NCBI GenBank assembly: GCA_910595855.1
Contig: CAJVCJ010000079.1
Coordinates: 1 to 11,491, forward strand
DNA length: 11,491 nt
Direction: 5' to 3'
Origin: Candidatus Thioglobus vulcanius
Lineage (GTDB): Bacteria > Pseudomonadota > Gammaproteobacteria > PS1 > Pseudothioglobaceae
In this document: positions 1 to 7,120 of the stretch, in pieces
How the letters are laid out: every line of letters begins with the position of its first letter
How positions within the stretch are numbered: the first letter of the stretch is position 1
Notes under the pieces: model-generated
The model's input: the letters and a program-made list of their open reading frames with translations, nothing else
Told to the model about the DNA's origin: nothing
Database searches by the model: none
Translations under genes and position numbers: made by a program

Positions 1-626
1 AATAAATCTATCTTTTGATCAGAGTCAAAATCTACTGCATAGTATCGATAAGAGCTAGAGATAAATTGTGCATAGCCAAGAGCGCCGGCATAAGAGCCTT
101 TAATAGCTAGTGGCGGTAGTGCGTTTTCACGTGACATAAGGAGGAATTCTTCAAGTTCTTTTTGGTAGAATTTTTTGCGACGATGCTTGCCAAAAGATAA
201 TCTTGCTAGAGTCTCTAGAGTCGGGTGAGTACCTTTATTGTTACCATAATTGGTTTCAATGCCTAATATTGCAACAATAATTTCCTGAGGGACATTGTAT
301 TTTTTTTCAGCACGTTTGAGTGTTGAAAGATTGTCCTTCCAAAATTGAACGCCATTATTAATGCGTTTGTCGGTGATGAATAAAGCGCGATATTTATCCC
401 AAGACAGGGGTTTGGATTTTTTTCTTTTCTTGCTCGGTTTAGGGTTTTTATCAGCAACGATTAAATTAACTTTTGAAAATATAAGCTTCAATTCATTTTT
501 ATTAAAATGATGGTCTTTGGCCATCTTATTAATAAAATTATGCGTTACCTGAAAGTTTGTTGCTGGCAAGGATTTTGCTAAAGCAGCAGATGAAAATAAC
601 AATAAAAAGATAATTAAAGTGGGCAT
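1..626 (-). CDS. mltB: Lytic murein transglycosylase B (MltB/SltB family), 3' end outside window
   Basis: Cleaves the MurNAc-GlcNAc glycan strand of peptidoglycan in the periplasm, producing 1,6-anhydroMurNAc ends. I translated 208 codons by hand from ATG at 626; the reading frame stays open to the window edge. Residues 1-17 form a signal peptide (hydrophobic run, then a SAALA-K type cleavage site). There is no lipobox cysteine, so a soluble periplasmic enzyme is predicted rather than the lipoprotein seen in E. coli. The catalytic motif GIETNYG is at 122-128, making Glu124 the acid/base. The family block GSYAGALGYAQF at 177-188 and YAVDFD at 196-201 follow. A lysine/arginine-rich linker lies at about 60-73. 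The ATG overlaps the rodA stop codon by one base (TAATG), so translation is probably coupled. About the last third of the protein, by comparison with the family, is missing. Confidence 0.93.
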   Translation of the reverse strand, partial: MPTLIIFLLLFSSAALAKSLPATNFQVTHNFINKMAKDHHFNKNELKLIFSKVNLIVADKNPKPSKKRKKSKPLSWDKYRALFITDKRINNGVQFWKDNLSTLKRAEKKYNVPQEIIVAILGIETNYGNNKGTHPTLETLARLSFGKHRRKKFYQKELEEFLLMSRENALPPLAIKGSYAGALGYAQFISSSYRYYAVDFDSDQKIDL

Positions 627-1765
627 TATTGTTGTAAATATCTTGGTGTTTTGTGTTTTCGAATGGCCATAATAATACCAAAACTAGACATTAGGGTGAT
701 TAGTGATGAGCCACCATAACTAACTAGTGGCAATGGCACGCCAACAACTGGTAACAAGCCTGAAACCATGCCAATATTAACAAAAATATAGGTAAAAAAT
801 GTCAAGGTAAGGCTGGCACCTAGCAATTTAGAGAAATTGTCTTCAGATTGAAAGGAGATGACAAAAGCTCTATAAATAATCAATCCGTAAAGTACGAATA
901 AAAACAATACACCAAGAAGTCCAAGCTCTTCAGCGACAACGGCAAAAATAAAGTCAGTAGCATGCTCAGGAAGAAAGTTAAGCTGGGATTGTGAGCCTTG
1001 CTCTAGACCTTTTCCAAAAATACCACCAGAGCCAATGGCAATTTTAGATTGTAAGATGTGATATCCAGAGCCAAGAGGGTCGGAGCTTGGGTCGATTAAT
1101 GTCATGATGCGTTTTTTCTGATACGCCATGAGTAAATAATTCCAGGCAATGTATCCGGATGCGACTATGAATGAGCCGATAAGAGATAAGTTAAGTAATT
1201 TATTTTTAAGAATTTGAATGCGAATTCCTGAAAAAAATAAAACATAAGCACCGGATGCACCAATTAGCAAAGAGGTGCCTAAATCAGGCTGTCTGGCAAT
1301 TAACAACACAATGACTGCAATTGAAATAATGGATAAAAAAACAGGTATTGGTTTTGCTGGTAAGGTTTTTTCACTCAATATAGAGGCAATGGCAATAGGT
1401 ACGATAACTTTCATGATTTCAGAAGGCTGAAAACGCACAAAGCCAAGATCTAGCCAGCGCTGTGCACCACCACTACTGGATCCAAAAAACAACACCAAAA
1501 TTAGCAGAAAAATACCAAACAGCATGAGAAAAGGTGAGAAGCGCCTAAGCACATAAGGCGGAATTTGTGCAATAACCAGCATGGCGCCAATGGCCAGAGA
1601 AAAATGAAAAATTTGCTTGTAAAGGGTAGTGAGAGAGCCTGCAGAAGCGGAGTAGAGCACCACAAGGCCAAAGCCACTAAGCGCCATAATGAGTAAAAAT
1701 AATGGTGTATCCATTTTAAAGTAATGCCAATAATGCCTTAATTGCGCAATACTAAAAAAACTCAT
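626..1765 (-). CDS. rodA: Rod shape-determining protein RodA, SEDS peptidoglycan glycosyltransferase
   Basis: RodA is the inner-membrane SEDS polymerase that joins lipid II into glycan strands during cell elongation, working with the transpeptidase PBP2. The 379-residue product is full length, with about ten hydrophobic segments. Family marks are AQRWLDLG (101-108) followed by RFQPSE (111-116), RQPDLGTS (158-165), LPEHATDFIFAV (265-276) and the SEDS signature from Asn330 to Ser354 ending in SYGGSS. Asp271 in the TDFIFA motif corresponds to the essential aspartate of the family (E. coli Asp262). The start overlaps the upstream Mth938-like gene by four bases (ATGA), and the stop overlaps mltB by one base. 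The gene for PBP2 (mrdA), its usual neighbour, is not upstream. RodA is preferred over FtsW because of the short cytoplasmic N-terminus and the overall match to RodA motifs. Confidence 0.96.
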   Translation of the reverse strand: MSFFSIAQLRHYWHYFKMDTPLFLLIMALSGFGLVVLYSASAGSLTTLYKQIFHFSLAIGAMLVIAQIPPYVLRRFSPFLMLFGIFLLILVLFFGSSSGGAQRWLDLGFVRFQPSEIMKVIVPIAIASILSEKTLPAKPIPVFLSIISIAVIVLLIARQPDLGTSLLIGASGAYVLFFSGIRIQILKNKLLNLSLIGSFIVASGYIAWNYLLMAYQKKRIMTLIDPSSDPLGSGYHILQSKIAIGSGGIFGKGLEQGSQSQLNFLPEHATDFIFAVVAEELGLLGVLFLFVLYGLIIYRAFVISFQSEDNFSKLLGASLTLTFFTYIFVNIGMVSGLLPVVGVPLPLVSYGGSSLITLMSSFGIIMAIRKHKTPRYLQQ

Positions 1766-2124
1766 AACAATAACAATCCGATATTCCTAACGTCAGATAA
1801 TAAAAGATTAAAACTTCGACAGGCAGATTCGCTATTCATGCATTCAGTGTTAACACCCATTTGTTGAATTTCAACTAACTGCTTACCGCTGAGAAATTTC
1901 GGCATTGATCCGGTGCCAATGATTAGCAGGTCAATATCATCTTGACTGATTAGTGGAAATAATGAAAGTTTATTAATCTCATTAAGTTGATGAATGTTAG
2001 TTTCTTTTGAGAAGCTCTTAGAAATAAAGCAAGGTGTTTTTAATCGAGCGTAAGATAACTGAACGGCATCATTTTCTATAGAAATTACGCTATTATTGTT
2101 GTTATCTTGTTGGTTAAATTCCAC
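1762..2124 (-). CDS. Mth938-like domain protein (DUF498 family)
   Basis: A 120-residue protein of the Mth938/DUF498 family, which includes the mitochondrial complex I assembly factor NDUFAF3; bacterial members have no established biochemical role. Visible family features are the core strand LLIIGTG at 66-72, Gly90 followed by Glu94 and Met96, and ACRSFNLLL at 101-109. The N-terminal 12 residues are asparagine-rich and poorly conserved looking. The start is GTG at 2124; there is no in-frame ATG before the domain and no clear Shine-Dalgarno site, so a slightly different start is possible. It is the first gene of the minus-strand run and overlaps rodA by four bases, so it is probably co-translated with it. 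In many bacteria this family sits by secretion or respiratory genes; here the neighbours are cell-wall genes, which does not by itself give a function. Confidence 0.86.
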   Translation of the reverse strand: MEFNQQDNNNNSVISIENDAVQLSYARLKTPCFISKSFSKETNIHQLNEINKLSLFPLISQDDIDLLIIGTGSMPKFLSGKQLVEIQQMGVNTECMNSESACRSFNLLLSDVRNIGLLLL

Positions 2125-2138
2125 GTAAAGAGTAAGGT

Positions 2139-2167
2139 TTGTTTGCTGATTATTGAGCCATTATAAC
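2139..2167 (+). promoter_or_regulatory. Candidate promoter for Sel1-gltX-glnD
   Basis: TTGTTT at 2139-2144 and TATAAC at 2162-2167 are separated by 17 bases, a standard sigma-70 spacing. Predicted initiation is near 2174, about 40 bases before the GTG at 2215. The -10 shares bases 2162-2165 with the opposing minus-strand -10. Confidence 0.5.
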
Positions 2168-2168
2168 A
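2160..2168 (-). promoter_or_regulatory. Extended -10 promoter for Mth938-rodA-mltB
   Basis: Read on the minus strand the sequence is TGTTATAAT, a perfect extended -10 (TG, one base, TATAAT). No good -35 box lies at 16-18 bases, as expected for this promoter class. Predicted initiation near 2153 gives a leader of about 28 bases before the GTG at 2124. Seen in sequence; activity is inferred. Confidence 0.6.
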
Positions 2169-2214
2169 ACAGTCTGCGTGTAAAATTATTGTCTTTTTAC
2201 ATTTGAGAAAAATT

Positions 2215-2667
2215 GTGAACGATTCTAATTCTACAGACATTTATAACGCTGATTTATCGAGTGGCATAACTGCTTTTGATACAAAAAACTTTACCATGGC
2301 TTATCAGTTATTGGCGCCTCTAGCAGCACAGGGTAATGCCGAAAGTCAATGGAGACTTGGCATGATGCAAATGAACGGTCTGGGTATGGTTGAAAATCAA
2401 CCTCTTGGGCTTGAAAATTTCTTGTTAGCGGCTGAGCAAGGGCATGTCTTTGCTCATCATATGATTGGTGTTGCTTATATGACTGGCGAAGGTGTGGATA
2501 AGGATATTGAAAAGGCGATTGAATGGTTTGAAAAAGCAGCTGAATTTGGCATTCCTGGCCCAATGTATACCCTTGGTATGCTTTATGAAGACGGTAAAGA
2601 AGTTGCTAAAGATTTAGAAAAGGCACAGCTTTGGTACGCTAAAGCTGAAGAAGTTAACGCACCATAA
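2215..2667 (+). CDS. Sel1-like repeat protein, cytoplasmic
   Basis: A 150-residue protein made almost wholly of Sel1-like (TPR-related) helical repeats, which normally act as protein-binding scaffolds. Three repeats of 36 residues are visible, with the phase marks GNAESQWRLG at 40, GHVFAHHMIG at 76 and GIPGPMYTLG at 112, each followed by a G-x-G or similar turn and an AxxWxxKAA-type second helix. The first ~27 residues are polar and not repeat-like. There is no signal peptide or membrane segment, so it is probably cytoplasmic. The start is chosen as GTG at 2215, with GAGAAA just upstream; TTG at 2203 is in frame and possible, adding four residues, and the first ATG (2296) would remove the N-terminal region. 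It ends nine bases before gltX and is probably translated from the same message. No specific partner can be named. Confidence 0.88.
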   Translation: MNDSNSTDIYNADLSSGITAFDTKNFTMAYQLLAPLAAQGNAESQWRLGMMQMNGLGMVENQPLGLENFLLAAEQGHVFAHHMIGVAYMTGEGVDKDIEKAIEWFEKAAEFGIPGPMYTLGMLYEDGKEVAKDLEKAQLWYAKAEEVNAP

Positions 2668-2670
2668 GAG
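2666..2670 (+). promoter_or_regulatory. Shine-Dalgarno that fixes the gltX start
   Basis: AAGAG lies six bases before ATG at 2677, which favours that ATG over the in-frame TTG at 2671. The site overlaps the stop codon of the Sel1-repeat gene, which suggests coupling of the two genes. Confidence 0.6.
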
Positions 2671-2676
2671 TTGTTT

Positions 2677-4059
2677 ATGAAGTCAAGATTTGCACCATCG
2701 CCAACAGGATATTTGCACATAGGTGGAGCCAGAACAGCATTATTTGCTTGGGCTTGGGCTAAAAAACAAAATGGTAGTTTTGTGCTTCGTATCGAAGATA
2801 CGGATAGAGAAAGATCTACCCAAGCATCAGTAGATGCTATTTTAGATGGCATGAATTGGCTAGGTCTTGACCATGATGAGGGGCCTTTTTATCAAACCGA
2901 TCGATTTGATCGTTATAAAGATATTATTCAGCAGCTGCTCGATGAAGATAAGGCTTATTATTGTGAATGTTCAAAAGAGCGTTTGCAAATTTTGCGTGAT
3001 GAGTTGACTGAAAAGGGTGAAAAAGCCAAATATGATGGCTGTTGTCGAGATAAAAAACTCAACTCGGGTGTGGTACGCTTTAAAAATAATTTAGAAGGTT
3101 TTGTTAGTTTTGATGATGCAGTGAAGGGTCTGATAACGATTGGCAATAAAGAATTAGATGATTTAATTATTGCACGTAGTGATGGTACACCAACGTACAA
3201 TCTGACCGTTGTGGTGGATGATCACGATATGAAAATTGATACGGTTATTCGTGGAGATGATCATATTAATAACACACCCAGACAGATTAACTTGTATGAG
3301 GCACTTGGATGGCAATTGCCTGAATTTGCGCATTTACCTATGATTTTAGGCAGTGATGGTGCTAGGTTGTCAAAGCGTCATGGCGCAGTTAGTGTGATGG
3401 CTTATCGAGATGAGGGTTTTTTGCCAGAAGCTTTGTTAAACTATCTGGTGCGCTTAGGTTGGTCTCATGGTGATCAAGAGGTGTTTTCTTTAGTTGAAAT
3501 TGTAGAATTATTTGAGCTGAAAAATATCAATAAAGCGCCTGCTAGTTTTAATCAAGAGAAGTTGATTTGGCTTAATCAGGAATATATCAAGAAGGCAAGC
3601 GCTGAATATTTGACACAGCAATTACAGTGGCATTTAGACTATCAGTCTGTCGATATTTCAAATGGCCCTGAATTCTTTAGGGTAATTGAGCACTTACAAG
3701 AGCGCTCAAAAACATTGGTTGAAATGACAAATGGCTTAAAAATGTTCTATCAGGATTTTTCTGAATTTGACGAAAAATTGGCTAAAAAACAATTTAAAGA
3801 CAGTCAGCCTATTGAGTTGCTAATGAATAAATTAAGCGCCTTAGAAGATTGGACGGCAAACAACATTAAAGATCAGATTAAACAAGTGTGTGATGAGCTT
3901 GAGATCGGCTTTGGCAAGATTGGCCAGCCATTTAGATTGGCATTAAGCGGCAATGGTAATGCTGGAAATATCGATATTGTGTCAGAATTAGTGGGCAAAA
4001 AACGCACACTAGAAAGACTGCAAATGGCACTTGATTATATCTCTCAATCTTGTAATTAA
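2677..4059 (+). CDS. gltX: Glutamyl-tRNA synthetase, class I
   Basis: Charges tRNA-Glu with glutamate at the expense of ATP. The 460-residue product is close to the usual ~470. The Rossmann-fold active site is shown by RFAPSPTG (4-11), the HIGH motif as HIGG (14-17), RIEDTDRERS (38-47), and the KMSKS loop as RLSKR (230-234). A zinc-type knuckle is present: Cys96-x-Cys98, with Cys122/Cys123 after KYDG, in the same place as in the E. coli enzyme. The C-terminal anticodon-binding helices follow from about residue 320. Whether the enzyme also misacylates tRNA-Gln cannot be decided from this window, since it depends on the presence of glnS or gatCAB elsewhere. It lies between the Sel1-repeat gene and glnD, which are close enough for one operon. 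Confidence 0.98.
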   Translation: MKSRFAPSPTGYLHIGGARTALFAWAWAKKQNGSFVLRIEDTDRERSTQASVDAILDGMNWLGLDHDEGPFYQTDRFDRYKDIIQQLLDEDKAYYCECSKERLQILRDELTEKGEKAKYDGCCRDKKLNSGVVRFKNNLEGFVSFDDAVKGLITIGNKELDDLIIARSDGTPTYNLTVVVDDHDMKIDTVIRGDDHINNTPRQINLYEALGWQLPEFAHLPMILGSDGARLSKRHGAVSVMAYRDEGFLPEALLNYLVRLGWSHGDQEVFSLVEIVELFELKNINKAPASFNQEKLIWLNQEYIKKASAEYLTQQLQWHLDYQSVDISNGPEFFRVIEHLQERSKTLVEMTNGLKMFYQDFSEFDEKLAKKQFKDSQPIELLMNKLSALEDWTANNIKDQIKQVCDELEIGFGKIGQPFRLALSGNGNAGNIDIVSELVGKKRTLERLQMALDYISQSCN

Positions 4060-4077
4060 ATGGTTATCATCTAGTAT

Positions 4078-6594
4078 ATGCAATTAGATGATTACAAAAC
4101 TCAATATCAAAATCTACAAAACTCCCTACAAGCCGGTTTTTTAACATCTACTAGCGCTGTAGAGGGTTTTGTCTTGGCTAGGGCTAATGGCGTTGATGAG
4201 TTATTAAGAGAAATTTGGCAAAGTTTTAAAATGTCAGATCAACTTTCTTTGGTTGCTGTAGGAGGATATGGTCGAGGTGAATTGCACTTATATTCTGATA
4301 TTGATTTACTCATTCTTATACCTAGAGACTCACACCAAACCCATCAAGATAAGATCTCTCAATTTTTAACTTTTTTATGGGACGTTGGCCTTGAAGTAGG
4401 TCATGCTACAAGAGATATTAAAGATTGTGAGCGAGTGATTGATGATCTGAGTATTGTTACCAATATGCTTGAATCTAGGTTAGTTGCGGGCCCTGAACGA
4501 ATTTTCAATCAAATGAAAAATGTTATTAAGCTGAGTGACTGGTCTTCGCAATCTTTTCTAGTTGAAAAACAAAAAGAGCAGAGTAATAGGCACGAAAGCT
4601 TTTCAAATACTGCTTACAATTTAGAGCCAAATATTAAAGAAAGTCCTGGTGGTTTGCGTGATATTCAGACTGTTGCCTGGGTAGCAAAATGGTATTTTGA
4701 TGTTGATACTTTATATGATTTGGTTGCTTCTAATTATCTAAGTAATGACGAATATGAAATTTTAAAAACATCTCAATTGTTCTTGTGGCGCGTTAGATTT
4801 GCCTTGCATGTGATTGCATCTCGTCGAGAAGATCGCCTGGCTTTTCAATATCAAAGGCAAGTGGCAGAGATGTTGGGCTACATAGACGGCGAATCAATGG
4901 CAGTTGAGCGCTTCATGAAAGATTATTATCAAACCGTCACAAAGGTTAGTCGCTTGAATGATATTTTGTTGCAGTTACTTGAAGATAAAATATTAAATAC
5001 TCAGATTTTAAACAGTCGATTTAGGATTTCGTATGGTTATATACATGCCTGTCATGAGCAGGTTTTTGTAAATAATCCGTCATCTTTTCTGGAAGTTTTC
5101 CTATTAATTGCTAAGAATAGTTACGTTAGTGGAATCAGCGCTGGAACACTTAGGCAAATGCAATTAAATTTGGATTTAATTGACCATGATTATCATAAAA
5201 AACGTAATAATAATCGTTTGTTTATTGAACTACTACAGCAACCTCAAGGGGTAAATAAGGCGCTAAAATTAATGAACCGATATGGTGTATTAGAGAGATA
5301 TATTCCAGCATTTGGAAAGATTAGCGGACTCATGCAATATGATTTGTTTCATGCCTTTACGGTTGATCAGCATACATTGTTTGTTGTTCGCAACTTAAGA
5401 CGATTTTTTGTTAGCGAGTTTGCTAACGAATTTATCTTGTGTAGTGAAGTTGCGGCAAAAATTAAGAAGCCAGAACTACTCTTATTAGGTGGGCTATTCC
5501 ATGATATTGCTAAGGGTCGGGGTGGTAATCATGCTGAGTTGGGTATGCATGATGCTAGTGAGTTTTGCAAGAGTCATCAGCTAAATTCCTTTGATACTAA
5601 AATTGTAGTAGGACTTGTACAGAAGCATTTGTTGATGTCTAGTGTGGCTCAAAAACAAGATATCGATGATCCTGTTATTATTAAAAACTTTGCCGATTCC
5701 GTAGGCTCTTTGGAGTTTTTAGAATATTTGTATTTATTGACCGTGGCAGATATACGAGCCACTAAAGATGATCTTTGGAATGGCTGGAAAGACTCTTTGT
5801 TAAAAAAATTATTCAATCAGACGAAGCAATATTTGAGCGATGAAGTGAATACTTTATTGAGCAATAGTCAAAGAGCTAAAAACAATAAAACCAATGTTAT
5901 TGAGGCTGCTATTGCGCATGGATTTGAAATGAAGTTTATCAATGGGATATTAGATAGCCTACCTAAAGATTATTATCTTCGTTATGATCTGGACGATATT
6001 TTGTGGCATTTGTCTTTGCAGTTAAATAAAAATTTACAAGAGATAATTGTTAGTTCAAAAATATCTGAAAGCAATGTAATGGATATCTTTATATTATGCA
6101 AAGACTTTAACAAATTGTTTTTCAATTTAGTTTCTGTTGTGGAGCAAATGGGAATGGATATCGTTGATGCAAAAATTCTAACCACTAAAAATGGCCAAGC
6201 GTACAACACAATTAGCGTTCTTCAAAGTGATAATTTAGCCGAATTGGATTTTCATCAGGCAATTAAAGCAGTGTTAATTTCACCTGAATCTGGCGTTTCA
6301 AGGCCTACACAACAGTTATCACATAAGTATTTTGATAATAAAACACATATAAAATTTGGTGAAAATAAAAAATGGAATTTATCTCAAATAGAGATTAATA
6401 CGCTTGATAGGGTGGGGGTTCTCTCAAATATTGCTTATGTGTTTTATAAGTTGGGCGTGTCACTTGTTAATGCCAGAGTATCCACTTTGGGCGGACGTGT
6501 TGAAGATGTTTTTTATATTCATAATGACCAAGGTAAGTTGTTAAATAAAGAGCAACAGTTGGCATTGACAAAGGCTTTATCAGAAAGATTGTAA
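4078..6594 (+). CDS. glnD: [Protein-PII] uridylyltransferase / uridylyl-removing enzyme
   Basis: GlnD senses glutamine and adds or removes UMP on PII proteins (GlnB/GlnK), which in turn control glutamine synthetase and nitrogen genes. The 838-residue product is slightly shorter than the ~890 of E. coli but contains all domains. The nucleotidyltransferase domain has GGYGRGEL at 62-69 and SDID at 73-76 (metal-binding aspartates). A GlnD-specific region with ESPGGLRDIQ (188-197) follows. The HD domain for UMP removal has LFHDIAKGRGGNHAELG at 473-489, with the HD pair at 475-476, and QHT at 431-433. Two ACT domains, about 667-735 and 770-838, would bind glutamine; the second contains LDRVGVLSNIA. 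Both catalytic sites look intact, so both activities are predicted. The start at 4078 is 18 bases after gltX and has no good Shine-Dalgarno site. Confidence 0.97.
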   Translation: MQLDDYKTQYQNLQNSLQAGFLTSTSAVEGFVLARANGVDELLREIWQSFKMSDQLSLVAVGGYGRGELHLYSDIDLLILIPRDSHQTHQDKISQFLTFLWDVGLEVGHATRDIKDCERVIDDLSIVTNMLESRLVAGPERIFNQMKNVIKLSDWSSQSFLVEKQKEQSNRHESFSNTAYNLEPNIKESPGGLRDIQTVAWVAKWYFDVDTLYDLVASNYLSNDEYEILKTSQLFLWRVRFALHVIASRREDRLAFQYQRQVAEMLGYIDGESMAVERFMKDYYQTVTKVSRLNDILLQLLEDKILNTQILNSRFRISYGYIHACHEQVFVNNPSSFLEVFLLIAKNSYVSGISAGTLRQMQLNLDLIDHDYHKKRNNNRLFIELLQQPQGVNKALKLMNRYGVLERYIPAFGKISGLMQYDLFHAFTVDQHTLFVVRNLRRFFVSEFANEFILCSEVAAKIKKPELLLLGGLFHDIAKGRGGNHAELGMHDASEFCKSHQLNSFDTKIVVGLVQKHLLMSSVAQKQDIDDPVIIKNFADSVGSLEFLEYLYLLTVADIRATKDDLWNGWKDSLLKKLFNQTKQYLSDEVNTLLSNSQRAKNNKTNVIEAAIAHGFEMKFINGILDSLPKDYYLRYDLDDILWHLSLQLNKNLQEIIVSSKISESNVMDIFILCKDFNKLFFNLVSVVEQMGMDIVDAKILTTKNGQAYNTISVLQSDNLAELDFHQAIKAVLISPESGVSRPTQQLSHKYFDNKTHIKFGENKKWNLSQIEINTLDRVGVLSNIAYVFYKLGVSLVNARVSTLGGRVEDVFYIHNDQGKLLNKEQQLALTKALSERL

Positions 6595-6618
6595 AAGTCT
6601 AGTAATTCAATTAAATAG

Positions 6619-6627
6619 TGATATAAT
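6619..6627 (+). promoter_or_regulatory. Extended -10 promoter for trxA
   Basis: TGATATAAT is a perfect extended -10. The hexamer at the -35 position (about 6599-6604) is poor, in keeping with an extended -10 promoter. Initiation is predicted near 6634, giving a leader of about 54 bases to the trxA ATG. Confidence 0.6.
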
Positions 6628-6636
6628 TCAATCATC

Positions 6637-6664
6637 ACAGCAGTTCTGCTGTTTCTTTCTTATT
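6637..6664 (+). terminator. Stem-loop with T-rich tail between glnD and trxA
   Basis: ACAGCA-GTTC-TGCTGT at 6637-6652 forms a six-base-pair stem with a four-base loop (a seventh G-C pair is possible with a two-base loop). It is followed by a T-rich but interrupted tract (TTTCTTTCTTATTT). It could terminate the glnD transcript. It also lies only about three bases after the predicted trxA start point, so it could instead protect or attenuate the trxA message. The stem is short, so either role is tentative. Confidence 0.4.
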
Positions 6665-6687
6665 TCAAATTATTTACAAAAAAACCT

Positions 6688-7014
6688 ATGAACGATAAAA
6701 TTTTAGCAGTCACAGATGCAAGCTTTGAAGCGGATGTCATTAATTCATCACAAACCGTATTGGTTGATTTTTGGGCAGAATGGTGCGGACCTTGTAAGGC
6801 TTTAGCGCCGGTGTTAGATGAAATTGCCGATGAGTATGACGGAAAGGTTGTTATCGCCAAGGTTAATGTTGATGAAAACGACCAAACGCCACCAAAATAC
6901 GGAATCCGCGGCATACCAACTATGCTTTTGTTTAAAGATGGTGCGGTTGCAGCTACAAAAATGGGCGCCTTGTCAAAGGCAGAATTATGCGCATTTATTG
7001 ATACAAACGTTTAA
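6688..7014 (+). CDS. trxA: Thioredoxin 1
   Basis: A small cytoplasmic disulfide reductase, reduced by thioredoxin reductase, that donates electrons to ribonucleotide reductase, methionine sulfoxide reductase and other enzymes. The 108 residues match the normal size. The active site WCGPCK is at 32-37 with redox cysteines 33 and 36, the buried Asp27 is in place, and the cis-proline is Pro77 in GIPT. An additional cysteine occurs near the C-terminus at 101. There is no signal peptide. The start at 6688 has a weak Shine-Dalgarno site, but the protein aligns from its first residues with the family. trxA directly before rho is the same order as in E. coli and many gammaproteobacteria. Confidence 0.97.
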   Translation: MNDKILAVTDASFEADVINSSQTVLVDFWAEWCGPCKALAPVLDEIADEYDGKVVIAKVNVDENDQTPPKYGIRGIPTMLLFKDGAVAATKMGALSKAELCAFIDTNV

Positions 7015-7022
7015 TTAACTTT

Positions 7023-7061
7023 ATGAAAAGTGTAAAACTAATAGCACTTTTAAAAAAATAA
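7023..7061 (+). CDS. Possible 12-residue leader ORF ahead of rho
   Basis: An ATG eight bases after the trxA stop opens a micro-ORF, MKSVKLIALLKK, ending in TAA at 7059-7061. E. coli has a longer leader peptide gene, rhoL, in the same place. There is no Shine-Dalgarno site, though reinitiation after trxA is possible. Short ORFs of this size arise easily by chance in AT-rich DNA, so this is only a candidate. Confidence 0.2.
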   Translation: MKSVKLIALLKK

Positions 7062-7117
7062 CAATTCTTTGTAAGAAATTACAACAACCCACTGGCAAAT
7101 TCTTGCCAAGCCATAAT

Positions 7118-7120
7118 GGA
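7118..7120 (+). promoter_or_regulatory. Shine-Dalgarno that fixes the rho start
   Basis: GGA in the context TGGAAAA lies six bases before ATG at 7127. This favours 7127 over the in-frame TTG at 7103, which has no such site and falls inside a hairpin. Starting at 7127 also lines the protein up with E. coli Rho from its first residue. Confidence 0.6.

Noticed and set aside
263..457. 64-residue minus-strand reading frame
   Set aside because: It lies in a different frame inside mltB, whose own frame has the signal peptide and catalytic motifs.
2291..2852. Minus-strand reading frames opposite the Sel1-repeat gene and gltX
   Set aside because: They are antisense shadows of well-supported genes, with no domain features or ribosome sites.
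6618..6638. Inverted repeat GTGAT...ATCAC around the trxA -10 box, considered as an operator
   Set aside because: Five-base arms with an 11-base spacer are expected by chance in AT-rich DNA, and no regulator gene is nearby.
6818..7018. 66-residue plus-strand frame
   Set aside because: It is the shifted frame of trxA, which has the WCGPCK motif and full family length.
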